From Thauera sp. K11 (GTDB lineage: Bacteria > Pseudomonadota > Gammaproteobacteria > Burkholderiales > Rhodocyclaceae), in assembly GCF_002354895.1 (NCBI RefSeq), contig NZ_CP023439.1, forward strand, positions 4,030,001 through 4,094,000: DNA of 64,000 bases, written 5' to 3'. Positions 35,189 to 43,389 of the stretch are shown in pieces (the stretch's first letter is position 1; each line of letters begins with the position of its first letter). Under the pieces are notes generated by a model. It was given only the letters and a program-made list of their open reading frames with translations. It was not told the DNA's origin and ran no database searches. The position numbers were made by a program, and so were the translations under genes.

Positions 35189-35373
35189 CCCGGCGGGGTG
35201 TCCGCCGCCCGGGCGGTCGAGAGCGCCGGTCCGGGGCGCGCTGCGGGGGAAACAAGGCGACGCATGTCTGAGGAGCGCAGCGGCGAGTTTGCGTCGCCGC
35301 CCCCGCAGTGCGTCCCGGACCGGGAAGCCGAAGGCCGCGAACGCCCCGCCCGGGCGGCGGACACCCCGCCGGG
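35189..35373. repeat. Family C long palindrome downstream of nusB
   Basis: A perfect 28-bp inverted repeat (35189-35216 with 35346-35373; arm starts CCCGGCGGGGTGTCC) encloses a second, imperfect nested repeat (GCGCTGCGGGGG with CCCCCGCAGTGCG). It fills most of the 249-base gap between nusB and the convergent DUF3365 gene. It could fold into one long stem and act as a bidirectional transcript end. I see no gene in 35157-35405. Confidence 0.85.
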
Positions 35374-35405
35374 CGGCACCGTGAAGCGCGCCGGCGGCCC
35401 CCTCT

Positions 35406-35984
35406 TCAGAACGTGCGGCGTATCGTCATCGCGCCACGGATCTCGTTCAGGCCGTAGCCGGTCGCCTTGTCGGCCGGGTACAGCTCCGCGAGGCGCGCCT
35501 TGACCGCAGGTGCGATGTCGCCAGGGGCGCCGTGGCAACTGAGGCACAGTTGCTGAGTGGGCAGCGCCTTCATGTAGCGATAGCTGTAGACGCCGCCCTC
35601 GCTCACCATCTCGCCCCGCTCGAGCTGCCGCGGGTCCTCGCCGGCCGCGGCGCGGCGGTCGAACTCCTTCAGCACGGCGGTTTCCCAGGCATCCGGCACC
35701 GCCTTCGGGTTGCGGTTCTTCAGGCTCACGCGGCGAATCTGCCAGCCCGTATTCCCGGATGCCTCCCTCGCCATCTGCGGTGCCCTCTCGCGGCACACGC
35801 CGATGGCGCCGTCGACGCCACCCTTCTCGATCTCCTGCTGCAGGACGGCCAGCAGGCGGGGCGGGATGCTGCCGGCCACCGTCCTGGCCTCCTGCAGCAG
35901 TGCGAATTCCTCCGCCGCGGCCGGCGCGGCCGCAACCGCCATCAGGGGGACGAGGGCATTCAGGGCGATTCGCTTCAGTATCAT
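35406..35984 (-). CDS. DUF3365 (Tll0287-like) haem-binding protein
   Basis: A 192-residue exported protein. The N-terminus is a signal peptide (ends PAAAEEFA). A single c-type haem site CLSCH lies in LPTQQLCLSCHGAP, and the body has the DUF3365 segments ERAPQMAREAS and SLKNRNPKAVPDAWE. The family is found alone or as a sensor domain. A periplasmic redox or gas-sensing role is possible. I prefer the ATG at 35984, because GGAG would directly touch the ATG at 35990 but is 6 bases from this one. Confidence 0.85.
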   Translation of the reverse strand: MILKRIALNALVPLMAVAAAPAAAEEFALLQEARTVAGSIPPRLLAVLQQEIEKGGVDGAIGVCRERAPQMAREASGNTGWQIRRVSLKNRNPKAVPDAWETAVLKEFDRRAAAGEDPRQLERGEMVSEGGVYSYRYMKALPTQQLCLSCHGAPGDIAPAVKARLAELYPADKATGYGLNEIRGAMTIRRTF

Positions 35985-36061
35985 GTCCATCTCCGGGCTC
36001 TAATAAATAAGCAAACGATTATGTACCACTCAATAAAGCACATCCCGGAAATCGGTGCAGC

Positions 36062-36478
36062 ATGACTTTTCAGCACACCCTCCACATCCAGACCCGCGGC
36101 CGCGGCATGACCGAACTGACGGCCGCCGTCCGCGACGCGGTACGCGCCAGCGGCGTGCGCACCGGCCTCGCCCACGTGTTCGTGCGGCACACCAGTTGCT
36201 CCTTGCTGATCACCGAGAATGCCGACCCCGACGTGCGGCGCGACCTCGAAACGCTGGCCCGGCGCTGGGCGCCGGACGGCGACCCCGCCTACCGCCACGA
36301 CATGGAAGGCGACGACGACATGGCGGCGCACGCACGCAGCGTGCTGACCGAGGTCGCCCTCAGCATGCCGGTGGGTGACGGCGAACTGCTGCTGGGAACC
36401 TGGCAGGGCATCTACCTGTGGGAGCACCGCGCGCAGGGCCACCGGCGCGAGCTGGTCGTGACCGTGATCGGTTCCTGA
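36062..36478 (+). CDS. yjbQ: YjbQ family protein (secondary thiamine-phosphate synthase-like)
   Basis: A 138-residue UPF0047/YjbQ protein. The conserved His and Ser cluster VFVRHTSCSLLITENADPDV, the PDGDPAYRHDMEGDDDMAAH segment and the C-terminal GTWQGIYLWEHRAQGHRR are all present. The E. coli protein has weak thiamine-phosphate synthase activity; the true role is unsettled. It is divergent from the haem protein with an AT-rich 70-base gap holding its likely promoter. A terminator follows directly. Confidence 0.9.
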   Translation: MTFQHTLHIQTRGRGMTELTAAVRDAVRASGVRTGLAHVFVRHTSCSLLITENADPDVRRDLETLARRWAPDGDPAYRHDMEGDDDMAAHARSVLTEVALSMPVGDGELLLGTWQGIYLWEHRAQGHRRELVVTVIGS

Positions 36479-36487
36479 AGGCGAAAA

Positions 36488-36520
36488 AAATCCCGCGGCG
36501 CTCGCCGCGCGGCGGGATTT
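36488..36520. terminator. Bidirectional rho-independent terminator
   Basis: AAATCCCGC at 36488-36496 pairs with GCGGGATTT at 36512-36520, flanked by an A-run on the left and TTTC on the right. It lies between convergent yjbQ and rhlE and should end both transcripts. Confidence 0.85.
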
Positions 36521-36571
36521 CAAAATCGGACCCGCTTGCCGGGCGCGGCCGGCGGGTCCGGCGAGGTACGT

Positions 36572-37903
36572 TCAGCCGCGGGAACCGCGGTCGCGGCGAT
36601 CCCCATGGCTGCGCTCGCTGCGCGAGGGATGGCCTTCGCGGCCGTGGCCGCCGCTGCCGCGGCGCGTGTCGCCACCGGGGCGGCCATGGCCGCCACCGGG
36701 CCTGCCGCCACTGCCGAAGCGGCGCCCGCCGTTGCCGCCGGGCCGCGGCCCCGACGGCTTGCGCGGCGCCGGTTCCATGCCCGGAATGGTGTGCACTTCC
36801 AGGCGGTCGCCGGTGAAGCGCTCGATGGCGCGGATCAGCCCGGTCTCGCGCGGGCCGGACAGCGTGATCGCGACACCGTCGCGGCCGGCACGGCCGGTGC
36901 GCCCGATGCGGTGGACATAGTCCTCCGCCTGGCGCGGCGGATCGAAGTTGATGACGTGGCTGATGCCGGCGACGTCGATGCCGCGCGCGGCGACGTCGGT
37001 CGCCACCAGCACGCCGATGCGGCCCTGGCGCAGGCGCTGCAGCGTGCGGTTGCGCTGGGTCTGGTGCATGTCGCCATGCAGCGCGGCGGCGGCGATGCCC
37101 TTTTCCTGCAGCGCCAGCGACAGCTCGTCGGCGCTCTTCTTGGTGGCGGTGAACACCACCGCCTGCTGCAGCGTGTCGTCGCCGAGCAGGGCCTCGAGCA
37201 GGCGGTTCTTGTGGCCGATGTCGTCGGCGAACATCAGGCGCTGCTCGATCTGGCCGCGATCCTCCTGCGCCACCTCGATCTCGATGCGCTGCGGATTGCG
37301 CGTCATGCGCGCCGCCATGTTCCCCACCACGCCGTCCAGCGTGGCCGAGAACAGCAGGGTCTGGCGCTTGGCCGGCGTGGCGGCGACGATGGCGTCGATG
37401 TCCTCGGCGAAGCCCATGTCGAGCATGCGGTCGGCTTCGTCGAGGATCAGGATCTCGAGGTCGGAAAGCTTGAGCTTGCGACGGTTCAGGTGGTCGAGCA
37501 GGCGGCCCGGCGTGGCGACGACCACGTCGACCGGACGCTGCAACTGCTTGACCTGGGCGAAGAAGGGCGCGCCGCCGACGAGGCAGGCGGTATTGAGCCA
37601 GCGCAGCGCCTTGCCGTAGGTCTGCGCCGCCTTCTCCACCTGCTGCGCGAGTTCGCGCGTCGGCGTGAGCACCAGCACGCGCGGGCCGGCGCCCGGTGCC
37701 GGGCGGCGGTCGATCAGCCTGTGCAGCGACGGCAGCATGAAGGCGGCCGTCTTGCCGCTGCCGGTGTGGCTCGACACCAGCAGGTCGGCGCCGGCGATGG
37801 CGGCGGGAATCGCCTGCTGCTGCACCGGAGTCGGCGTCGTGTAGCCGGTCTGCTCGACGGCCTTGAGAAGTTCGTCGGCAAGGCCGATGCTGTGGAAAGT
37901 CAT
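36572..37903 (-). CDS. rhlE: DEAD-box RNA helicase (RhlE type)
   Basis: A 443-residue ATP-dependent RNA helicase. It shows the Q motif (PTPVQQQAIP), Walker A SSHTGSGKT at about residues 44-52, PTRELAQQ, the DEAD box LILDEADRMLDMG, SAT in LLFSATLDG, and HRIGRTGRAGRDG. The C-terminal 60 residues are Gly/Arg/Ser-rich (GGRPGGGHGRPGG), a typical RNA-binding tail of RhlE proteins. A role in ribosome assembly and mRNA decay is likely, with cold induction common. ATG 37903 has AGGAAGA upstream. A promoter at about 38280-38308 implies a leader of roughly 370 nt. Confidence 0.93.
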   Translation of the reverse strand: MTFHSIGLADELLKAVEQTGYTTPTPVQQQAIPAAIAGADLLVSSHTGSGKTAAFMLPSLHRLIDRRPAPGAGPRVLVLTPTRELAQQVEKAAQTYGKALRWLNTACLVGGAPFFAQVKQLQRPVDVVVATPGRLLDHLNRRKLKLSDLEILILDEADRMLDMGFAEDIDAIVAATPAKRQTLLFSATLDGVVGNMAARMTRNPQRIEIEVAQEDRGQIEQRLMFADDIGHKNRLLEALLGDDTLQQAVVFTATKKSADELSLALQEKGIAAAALHGDMHQTQRNRTLQRLRQGRIGVLVATDVAARGIDVAGISHVINFDPPRQAEDYVHRIGRTGRAGRDGVAITLSGPRETGLIRAIERFTGDRLEVHTIPGMEPAPRKPSGPRPGGNGGRRFGSGGRPGGGHGRPGGDTRRGSGGHGREGHPSRSERSHGDRRDRGSRG

Positions 37904-38279
37904 GGTTCTTCCTGTATTGCGTGCCGGCCTCCGCTGTCGGCGGGGGCGGCAGGTTCGGGCCCGGGGAACGGGCCGCATGGCATCGCGCCGCACCGGCCCT
38001 GCGGATGGGCAGGCCAGGTGCACGGGATCGCAGGTGCGACGAACGCGCGATGGGCGTGGTCGGCCTCTCAAACCCCGGTCATCGCGACCGGGCCATCGAG
38101 GCCGCGCATCGGCACCAACCGGTTGTCACGATGCCAGACGATCGGAAGAACGAATGGAGTTCGGCGGGAGGTCGGGGGCGATGGGGCTGTGGTTACAGTC
38201 CCTCGGGCCGGGCAGGCGGACATCCTGGTCCGCACGTGAAACCGCAAAGGCCCTGCTGCTGCATTGCACAACGCCGCGC

Positions 38280-38308
38280 AGTATATCCGCTTTTCCCCCG
38301 GCTGTCGC
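38280..38308 (-). promoter_or_regulatory. Sigma70-like promoter for rhlE
   Basis: On the minus strand GCGACA, 17 bases, then TATACT: the -35 box is at 38303-38308 and the -10 box at 38280-38285. It reads towards rhlE with a predicted leader of about 370 nt. The -10 is good, the -35 moderate. Confidence 0.55.
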
Positions 38309-38346
38309 CGGGCACACGAATGAAAGTGCTTGATGAAAAACAAGAA

Positions 38347-38375
38347 GCGGGTCGGTACCCGAGGTACCGACCCGC
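38347..38375 (-). terminator. Rho-independent terminator of HU gene
   Basis: A perfect 13-bp stem (GCGGGTCGGTACC) has a 3-base loop, followed on the minus strand by TTCTTGTTTTT. It lies 27 bases after the HU stop and is a classic terminator. Confidence 0.92.
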
Positions 38376-38401
38376 CCGGTCAGGACTCGCCAACAGGCAG
38401 A

Positions 38402-38677
38402 TTACTTGTTTACCGCGGCCTTCAGCGTAGCGCCGGCGGTAAACTTGGGTACGCTGGAAGCAGCGATTTCGATCGCGGCGCCGGTCTGCGGATTGCGCCC
38501 GGTACGGGCTGCGCGCTCGGAAACCTCGAACGAGCCAAAACCGGTGAAAGCCACCTTTTCACCCTTCCCCAGTTGTTCGGCAATGATGTCGAGCACGGCG
38601 GACAGGGCGCGGTCGGCTTGAGCGCGGGAAACATCCAGACGATCGGCCAGCGCTTCGACGAATTCACCTTTGTTCAT
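38402..38677 (-). CDS. hup: DNA-binding protein HU
   Basis: A 91-residue histone-like protein. It begins MNKGEFVEALADRLDVSRAQ, and the conserved core VAFTGFGSFEVSERAARTGRNP includes the DNA-bending arm GRNPQTGAAIEI with its tip Pro. The C-terminal FTAGATLKAAV is regular. It compacts and bends DNA as a dimer. A GAGGAAAAGC site precedes the ATG. The gene has an extended -10 box at 38729-38737 and its own terminator, so it is monocistronic. Confidence 0.95.
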   Translation of the reverse strand: MNKGEFVEALADRLDVSRAQADRALSAVLDIIAEQLGKGEKVAFTGFGSFEVSERAARTGRNPQTGAAIEIAASSVPKFTAGATLKAAVNK

Positions 38678-38728
38678 GCTTTTCCTCGATTGGTGTGTAA
38701 GTGATGGGAATCCTGATCTACCCGGCGG

Positions 38729-38737
38729 ATTCTAGCA
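38729..38737 (-). promoter_or_regulatory. Extended -10 promoter of HU gene
   Basis: On the minus strand TGCTAGAAT combines a TGn extension with a good -10 hexamer, 51 bases before the HU start. I see no clear -35 box at 17 bases. Confidence 0.5.
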
Positions 38738-38855
38738 CTGACGCGGCGCGCGGGGCGTGACGAAACAATATCGCCGCCGTGGAAGATGCAACGTGGTTCA
38801 CGCGAATGTCGGACGCCTTCCCACCGGACCGGCCCCCGCCGGACACGGAAAAGCC

Positions 38856-39452
38856 TCACTGCTCCGTATAGGGCCCGGCCCCCAGCCCGATGGGCGCCGG
38901 CGCCGCGGCCACCAGCTTCGAGAAGATCCGCCCGAAGTCCTCCTCCCCCTCGCCCGTGCGCGTGCCCCGCAGCGGATCGTCCGCCAGGAACCCCGCCTCC
39001 GCCGCCGCCCAGTCCGCGTCCGTGAAGTGCGCGATCACCAGCGGCAGCACCTCGCGCTCCTCCAGCAGCATGTGCTCCCGGTAGAACGCCGCATACCCCT
39101 CGAACGCCTGCGCGAAGCCCTCGAAGCCCCCGGGCTCCCCCGCCCGGTAGCGCCCCAGCGCCGCCTCCAGCACCTTGATCCGCGCCTCCGCCTCGCCGTG
39201 CTCGCGCGCGAGCCGCTCGAGCGCCGCCGCCCCCGCTCCCGTCTTCGCCTTCAGCGGACCGAACAGGTACCGGTCCTCCTTCGGGTGGTGGCGCTTCTCC
39301 GGGTAGGCGTCCAGGTAATGCACCATCGCCGCCAGCAGGCCCTGGTCCGCTTCCAGCCGCCCCGCCCTGATCTCGCCGATCAGATGCCGGATCGCGTGGA
39401 TGATCGCCGCCAGCGACTGGTGTTCGTCCATCAGGATGCGCATCGCTTCCAT
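38856..39452 (-). CDS. Hemerythrin (HHE) domain protein, copy 1
   Basis: A 198-residue helical protein. The di-iron ligand pattern is clear: H in [35 protein letters not shown], then H in [12 protein letters not shown], and H with E in [16 protein letters not shown]. Such cytoplasmic proteins bind oxygen or nitric oxide, or protect iron-sulfur clusters. Its place as last gene of an aromatic uptake/catabolic operon is unusual. ATG 39452 is chosen for AGGAGGACGAG upstream; the open frame continues only because livF lies in another frame. Copy 2 at 56849 differs in four residues. Confidence 0.88.
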   Translation of the reverse strand: MEAMRILMDEHQSLAAIIHAIRHLIGEIRAGRLEADQGLLAAMVHYLDAYPEKRHHPKEDRYLFGPLKAKTGAGAAALERLAREHGEAEARIKVLEAALGRYRAGEPGGFEGFAQAFEGYAAFYREHMLLEEREVLPLVIAHFTDADWAAAEAGFLADDPLRGTRTGEGEEDFGRIFSKLVAAAPAPIGLGAGPYTEQ

Positions 39453-39524
39453 GGCTCTCGTCCTCCTTCTGTCCTTCTCGGTTCCGTTTCTCAGGCCCGC
39501 CGGATCACGCGACGCGGCAGGACG

Positions 39525-39622
39525 GTGGGTGGGGGCGGCGTGGAGTGGGCGAGCACGGTCCGAGTCCCGAGCGTGAGCGAGGTCGAGTTGCGCAGCCCGA
39601 CGCAACGCCGCCCCCGCCCGCC
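39525..39622. repeat. Family A repeat, copy 5 (inverted)
   Basis: Imperfect arms (GGGTGGGGGCGGCGT with ACGCCGCCCCCGCCC) enclose the inverted family A core (GAGCACGGTCCGAGTCCCGA). It lies between livF copy 1 and the hemerythrin gene. Confidence 0.75.
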
Positions 39623-39646
39623 GGCCGGATTCCCCGCACCCGCCCC

Positions 39647-40465
39647 TCAGGTACTGAGCATCGCCTGGTGCTTGCCCCCCAGCCCCAGGTACGCCTCGAT
39701 CACCCGCGGGTCGTCCGCCAGCCGGTGCGCCGGGCCCTGCATCGCCACCTGCCCCGTCTCCAGCACGTACGCGTAGTCGGCCACCTGCAGCGCCGCCCGC
39801 GCGTTCTGCTCCACCAGCAGGATCGACACCCCCCGGCGCCTTAGCTCCGCGATGATGCGGAAGATCTCCCGCACGATCAGCGGCGCCAGCCCCAGGCTCG
39901 GTTCGTCCAGCATCAGCAGCTTCGGCCGGGCCATCAGCGCACGGCCCACCGCCAGCATCTGCCGCTCCCCGCCCGACAGCGTGCCCGCCAGTTGCGTGCG
40001 CCGCTCCTTCAGCCGCGGGAACAGCCCGTACACCTCCTCCATCGTCTGCCCGTGGTCGCGGTGCCCGCTGCGGTAGCGCTGGAAGGCGCCCAGCACCAGG
40101 TTGTCCTCGACGCTCATCTCGCCGAACAGTTCGCGCTTCTCCGGCACCAGGTTCATGCCGCGCGCCACCCGGCGCTCCACCTCGGGCACCGCTTCGACCG
40201 TGCCGTCGAAGCACACCTCGCCCTTCGCCTCGAGCACCCCCATGATCGCCGACAGCATCGTCGTCTTGCCCGCCCCGTTGGGGCCGATCACCGTCACGAT
40301 CTGACCTTCGCCCACCGTCAGCGTCGCGTTCGTGAGCGCTTCCACCTTGCCGTACGACACGCACAGCCCTTTTACTTCGAGCACCGGGGACGTCGCGCCG
40401 GCGTTCGACGGGGTGGGCGGGGGATGGGCCTGGGTCTGGGTCTGGGCCTGCGTCTGCATCGTCAT
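39647..40465 (-). CDS. livF: Branched-chain amino-acid type ABC ATPase LivF, copy 1
   Basis: A 272-residue ATPase. Walker A is GPNGAGKTT, and the LivF-specific [19 protein letters not shown] block is followed by the signature [16 protein letters not shown] and Walker [14 protein letters not shown]. The first 20 residues are a Gln/Thr-rich extension ([12 protein letters not shown]) ahead of the usual start [12 protein letters not shown]. It pairs with LivG (fused in the next gene) to energise uptake. In this copy the C-terminus is intact ([11 protein letters not shown]), in contrast to copy 2 where one C is missing. The upstream livMG ends 16 bases before. Confidence 0.93.
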   Translation of the reverse strand: MTMQTQAQTQTQAHPPPTPSNAGATSPVLEVKGLCVSYGKVEALTNATLTVGEGQIVTVIGPNGAGKTTMLSAIMGVLEAKGEVCFDGTVEAVPEVERRVARGMNLVPEKRELFGEMSVEDNLVLGAFQRYRSGHRDHGQTMEEVYGLFPRLKERRTQLAGTLSGGERQMLAVGRALMARPKLLMLDEPSLGLAPLIVREIFRIIAELRRRGVSILLVEQNARAALQVADYAYVLETGQVAMQGPAHRLADDPRVIEAYLGLGGKHQAMLST

Positions 40466-40481
40466 CTCCTGTCCCCTCCGC

Positions 40482-42275
40482 TCAGTCCACGCCGCCCAGG
40501 TAGGCTTCGAGCACCGCCGGGTGCTGCTGGATCTCGTCGGGCAGCCCTTCGGCGATCTTCTGACCGAACTCCATCACCACCACCCGATCCACCAGCCCCA
40601 TCACGAAGTCCATGTCGTGCTCCACGATCAGCGTCGCCATCCCTTCGGCCCGCAGCTTTCTCAGAAGCTCCCCGAGCGCTTCCTTCTCCTTGAAGCGCAG
40701 CCCCGCCGCCGGTTCGTCCAGCAGCAGCAGGCACGGGTCCGAGCACAGCGCGCGCGCGATCTCGAGGATGCGCTGCTGGCCCAGCGCCAGGCTGCCCGCT
40801 TCGTCGTACAGGTGGTCCTTCAGACCCACGCGCTCGATCTGGTACGCGGCTTCCTTCAAGAGCCGTGCTTCTTCGTGCCGGTCCAGCCGCCAGGCCGAGC
40901 GCAGGACGCCCTGCCGGCTGCGCAGGTGCGCGCCGATCGCCACGTTCTCGAGCACCGTCATCGTCGGCAGCAGCTTCACGTGCTGGAAGGTGCGGCTCAT
41001 GCCCATCCTGGCGATCTCGCGCGAGTCGTGCCCGGCCACCGCCTTGCCCAGGAAGCGCACTTCGCCCGAGGTGGGGGTGTCCACCCCCGAGATCTGGTTG
41101 AACATCGTGCTCTTGCCCGCGCCATTGGGGCCGATCAGCGCCAGGATCTCGCCCGCCTTCACCGTGAGGCTCATGTTGTTGTTGGCGATGAGCCCGCCGA
41201 ACTTCTTCGTGACGTCCTGCGCTTCGAGGATCGGCGTGCCCGCCGCCGGCAGCGTGCGCCGCGGCAGGGGCTCGGCCGCCGCGTCGATGCGCTTGGGCAC
41301 GCCCTGCACCGGCACGCATTTCTTCAGCAGCGGCCACAGGCCGTTGCGCGCGCGCTGCAGCACCAGCACCATCATGAGGCCGAACACGATCACTTCGAAG
41401 TTGCCGCTGGCGCCCAAGAGTTTGGGCAGCAGGTCCTGCAGCCATTGCTTGAGCACGGTGATCACCCCCGCGCCCACCAGCGCGCCCCACACGTGGCCCG
41501 CGCCGCCCACCACCGCCATGAAGAGGTATTCGATGCCGATGTGCAGCCCGAACGGGGTCGGATTGACGAAGCGCTGCATGTGCGCGTACAGCCACCCCGA
41601 GGCACAGGCGTGCAGCGCGGCGATCACGAAGATGATCATGCGCGAGCGCGCGGTGTCCACCCCCATCGCCTCGGCCATCACCCGCCCGCCCTTCAAGGCC
41701 CGGATGGCCCGCCCTTCGCGCGAATCCAGCAGGTTCTGCGTGGTGAGCACCGCCACCAGCACGAAGGCCCAGATGAGGTAGTAGATCTCGCCGCCTTCGT
41801 CCAGCGTCCAGCCGAACAGCGTGATCGGCGGGATGCCGGTGAGCCCGGTGTGCCCCCCGAGGCTTTCCATGGTGCCGAACAGGAAGTACAGGCTGATGCC
41901 CCAGGCGATCGTGCCCAGCGGCAGGAAGTGGCCCGACAGTTTCAGCGTGAGCGAGCCCAGGATCAGCGCGACCGCGGCGGTGAGCACCAGCCCCACGCCC
42001 AGCGCGAGCCAGGGGGAGGTGCCGGCCCAGGCGATCCAGCCGGGCAGCGCCGTCGCGGTGGTGAGCGCGGCGCTGGTGTAGGCGCCCAGCCCGACGAAGG
42101 CGGCCTGCCCGAAGCTGGTGAGCCCCCCGACGCCGGTGAGCAGCACCAGACCGAGGGCCACCAGCGCGTACAGGCCGATGTAGTTGAGCAGCGTGACGTA
42201 GAACGGCGACAGCAGCGCCGGCACCCCCAGCAGCAGCGCCAGGAAGGCGCCCAGGATCAGACGGTCGGGCCTCAT
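40482..42275 (-). CDS. livMG: Fused LivM permease-LivG ATPase, copy 1
   Basis: A 597-residue fusion. Residues 1-330 are the LivM permease with about ten hydrophobic segments ([17 protein letters not shown] start, [19 protein letters not shown] loop). After a linker ([15 protein letters not shown]) residues about 350-597 are LivG: Walker [26 protein letters not shown] and [11 protein letters not shown]. Such fusions exist in several betaproteobacteria. They replace two genes, so the transporter has LivH plus LivM permeases and LivG plus LivF ATPases. The ATG at 42275 overlaps the livH stop by 4 bases. Copy 2 differs by a single residue in my comparison. Confidence 0.92.
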   Translation of the reverse strand: MRPDRLILGAFLALLLGVPALLSPFYVTLLNYIGLYALVALGLVLLTGVGGLTSFGQAAFVGLGAYTSAALTTATALPGWIAWAGTSPWLALGVGLVLTAAVALILGSLTLKLSGHFLPLGTIAWGISLYFLFGTMESLGGHTGLTGIPPITLFGWTLDEGGEIYYLIWAFVLVAVLTTQNLLDSREGRAIRALKGGRVMAEAMGVDTARSRMIIFVIAALHACASGWLYAHMQRFVNPTPFGLHIGIEYLFMAVVGGAGHVWGALVGAGVITVLKQWLQDLLPKLLGASGNFEVIVFGLMMVLVLQRARNGLWPLLKKCVPVQGVPKRIDAAAEPLPRRTLPAAGTPILEAQDVTKKFGGLIANNNMSLTVKAGEILALIGPNGAGKSTMFNQISGVDTPTSGEVRFLGKAVAGHDSREIARMGMSRTFQHVKLLPTMTVLENVAIGAHLRSRQGVLRSAWRLDRHEEARLLKEAAYQIERVGLKDHLYDEAGSLALGQQRILEIARALCSDPCLLLLDEPAAGLRFKEKEALGELLRKLRAEGMATLIVEHDMDFVMGLVDRVVVMEFGQKIAEGLPDEIQQHPAVLEAYLGGVD

Positions 42276-43308
42276 TCTTCTTCCTCCACGTGCCGGCTGG
42301 TGAGCGAGCGCCACAGCAGCACCGGGATGATCAGGGTGAAGACGATGACTTCCTTGTAGGCGCTGGCCCAGAACGAGGAGAACGCTTCGAGCAGCCCCAC
42401 CGCGACCGCGCCCAGCGCGGCGATCGGGTAGCTGGCCAGTCCGCCGATGATGGCGGCCACGAACCCCTTCAGCCCGATCAGGAAGCCGGTGTCGTAGTAG
42501 ATGGTGGTGAGGGGGCGATCAGCACGCCCGACAGCGCGCCGATCAGCGCCGCCAGGAAGAAGGTGAGCTTGCCCGCCAGCGACGGCGAGATGCCCATCAG
42601 CCGCGCCCCCACCCGGTTGATCGCCGTGGCGCGCAGGGCCTTGCCGTACAGCGTGCGCTCGAAGAACTGGTACAGCCCGACGATGAGCACCAGCGAGGCC
42701 ACGATCACCCACAGCGTCTGCCCCGACACCAAGAGCGGCCCCACTTCGAGGCTGGCGTCGCTGAAGGCCGGGGTGCGCTGGCCTTCGGCGCCGAAGAACA
42801 GCAGCCCCAGCCCGACCATGGCCACGTGCACCGCCACCGAGACGATCAGCAGGATCAGCACCGGCGCCGAGGCGATGGGCTGGTAGACCAGCCGGTACAT
42901 GAAGGGGCCCATCGGCACCACCACCGCCAGCGCCAGCCCCACCTGCACCGCCAGTGGCAGGGACGGGACCGGCAGCACCGCCAAGAGACCCGCCAGCGCC
43001 AGCGGGCCGGCGAGGTTCCAGCCCAGCACCGCCGCCAGCCGGCGCCCCTGCCCGGCCTTGAGCGCCGCCGCGCCGTCGAGCACCGCCACCGCCGCGCCCA
43101 GCGCCACCAGCAGCCACACCGTGGCCGGCACCGACCCCGACTGCATCATCGCCAGCGTCAGCGCCCCGTACGCCACGAATTCCCCTTGCTGGATGCAGAT
43201 CACCCGCGTCACCGCGAACACCAGCACCAGCGCCAAGGCCAGCAGCGCGTAGATCGCTCCGTTCGTCAGCCCGTCCTGGGCCAGCATCAGCGCTATCGTC
43301 AGATCCAT
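42272..43308 (-). pseudogene. livH: LivH permease, copy 1, broken by a one-base deletion
   Basis: It encodes the LivH-type permease (MDLTIALMLAQDGLTNGAIY start) of the adjacent transporter, 345 residues if restored. A run of five G at 42511-42515 corresponds to six G at 60511-60516 in the intact copy. The frame therefore shifts at about residue 266 and would end early (PSPPSTTTPAS), removing the last two or three membrane segments. The start at 43308 has GAGGAG upstream. Either a real mutation compensated by copy 2, or a homopolymer error; I cannot tell which. Confidence 0.85.
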
Positions 43309-43389
43309 TTGTCTCCTCGCCTCCATGGGCGGTGGGCGCACGGCCGGCGGTGCCGGCATGCGTCCGGTGTCGAACCGCGAGGTGCGGGT

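Larger units (their letters stand above)
37904..38401 (-). other. Leader region of rhlE and end of HU gene
   Basis: This stretch of 498 bases carries no gene I can support. It includes the likely rhlE promoter (38280-38308), its long untranslated leader, and the HU terminator (38347-38375). Short frames here have no family resemblance. Confidence 0.6.
38856..43308 (-). repeat. 4.45-kb duplicated block, copy 1 (livH-livMG-livF-hemerythrin)
   Basis: This block recurs at 56849-61309 in the same orientation, almost unchanged, including the intergenic family A element. By translation I find one residue difference in the 597-residue LivMG, three in LivF before a frameshift, and four in the hemerythrin. 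The similarity stops just before livH on one side and near the hemerythrin stop on the other. Confidence 0.93.

Noticed and set aside
38856..40364. A 502-codon frame joining livF and hemerythrin in copy 1
   Set aside because: Its first part is livF read in the wrong phase (Gly/Arg/Ala-rich). Only the hemerythrin part from 39452 is real.
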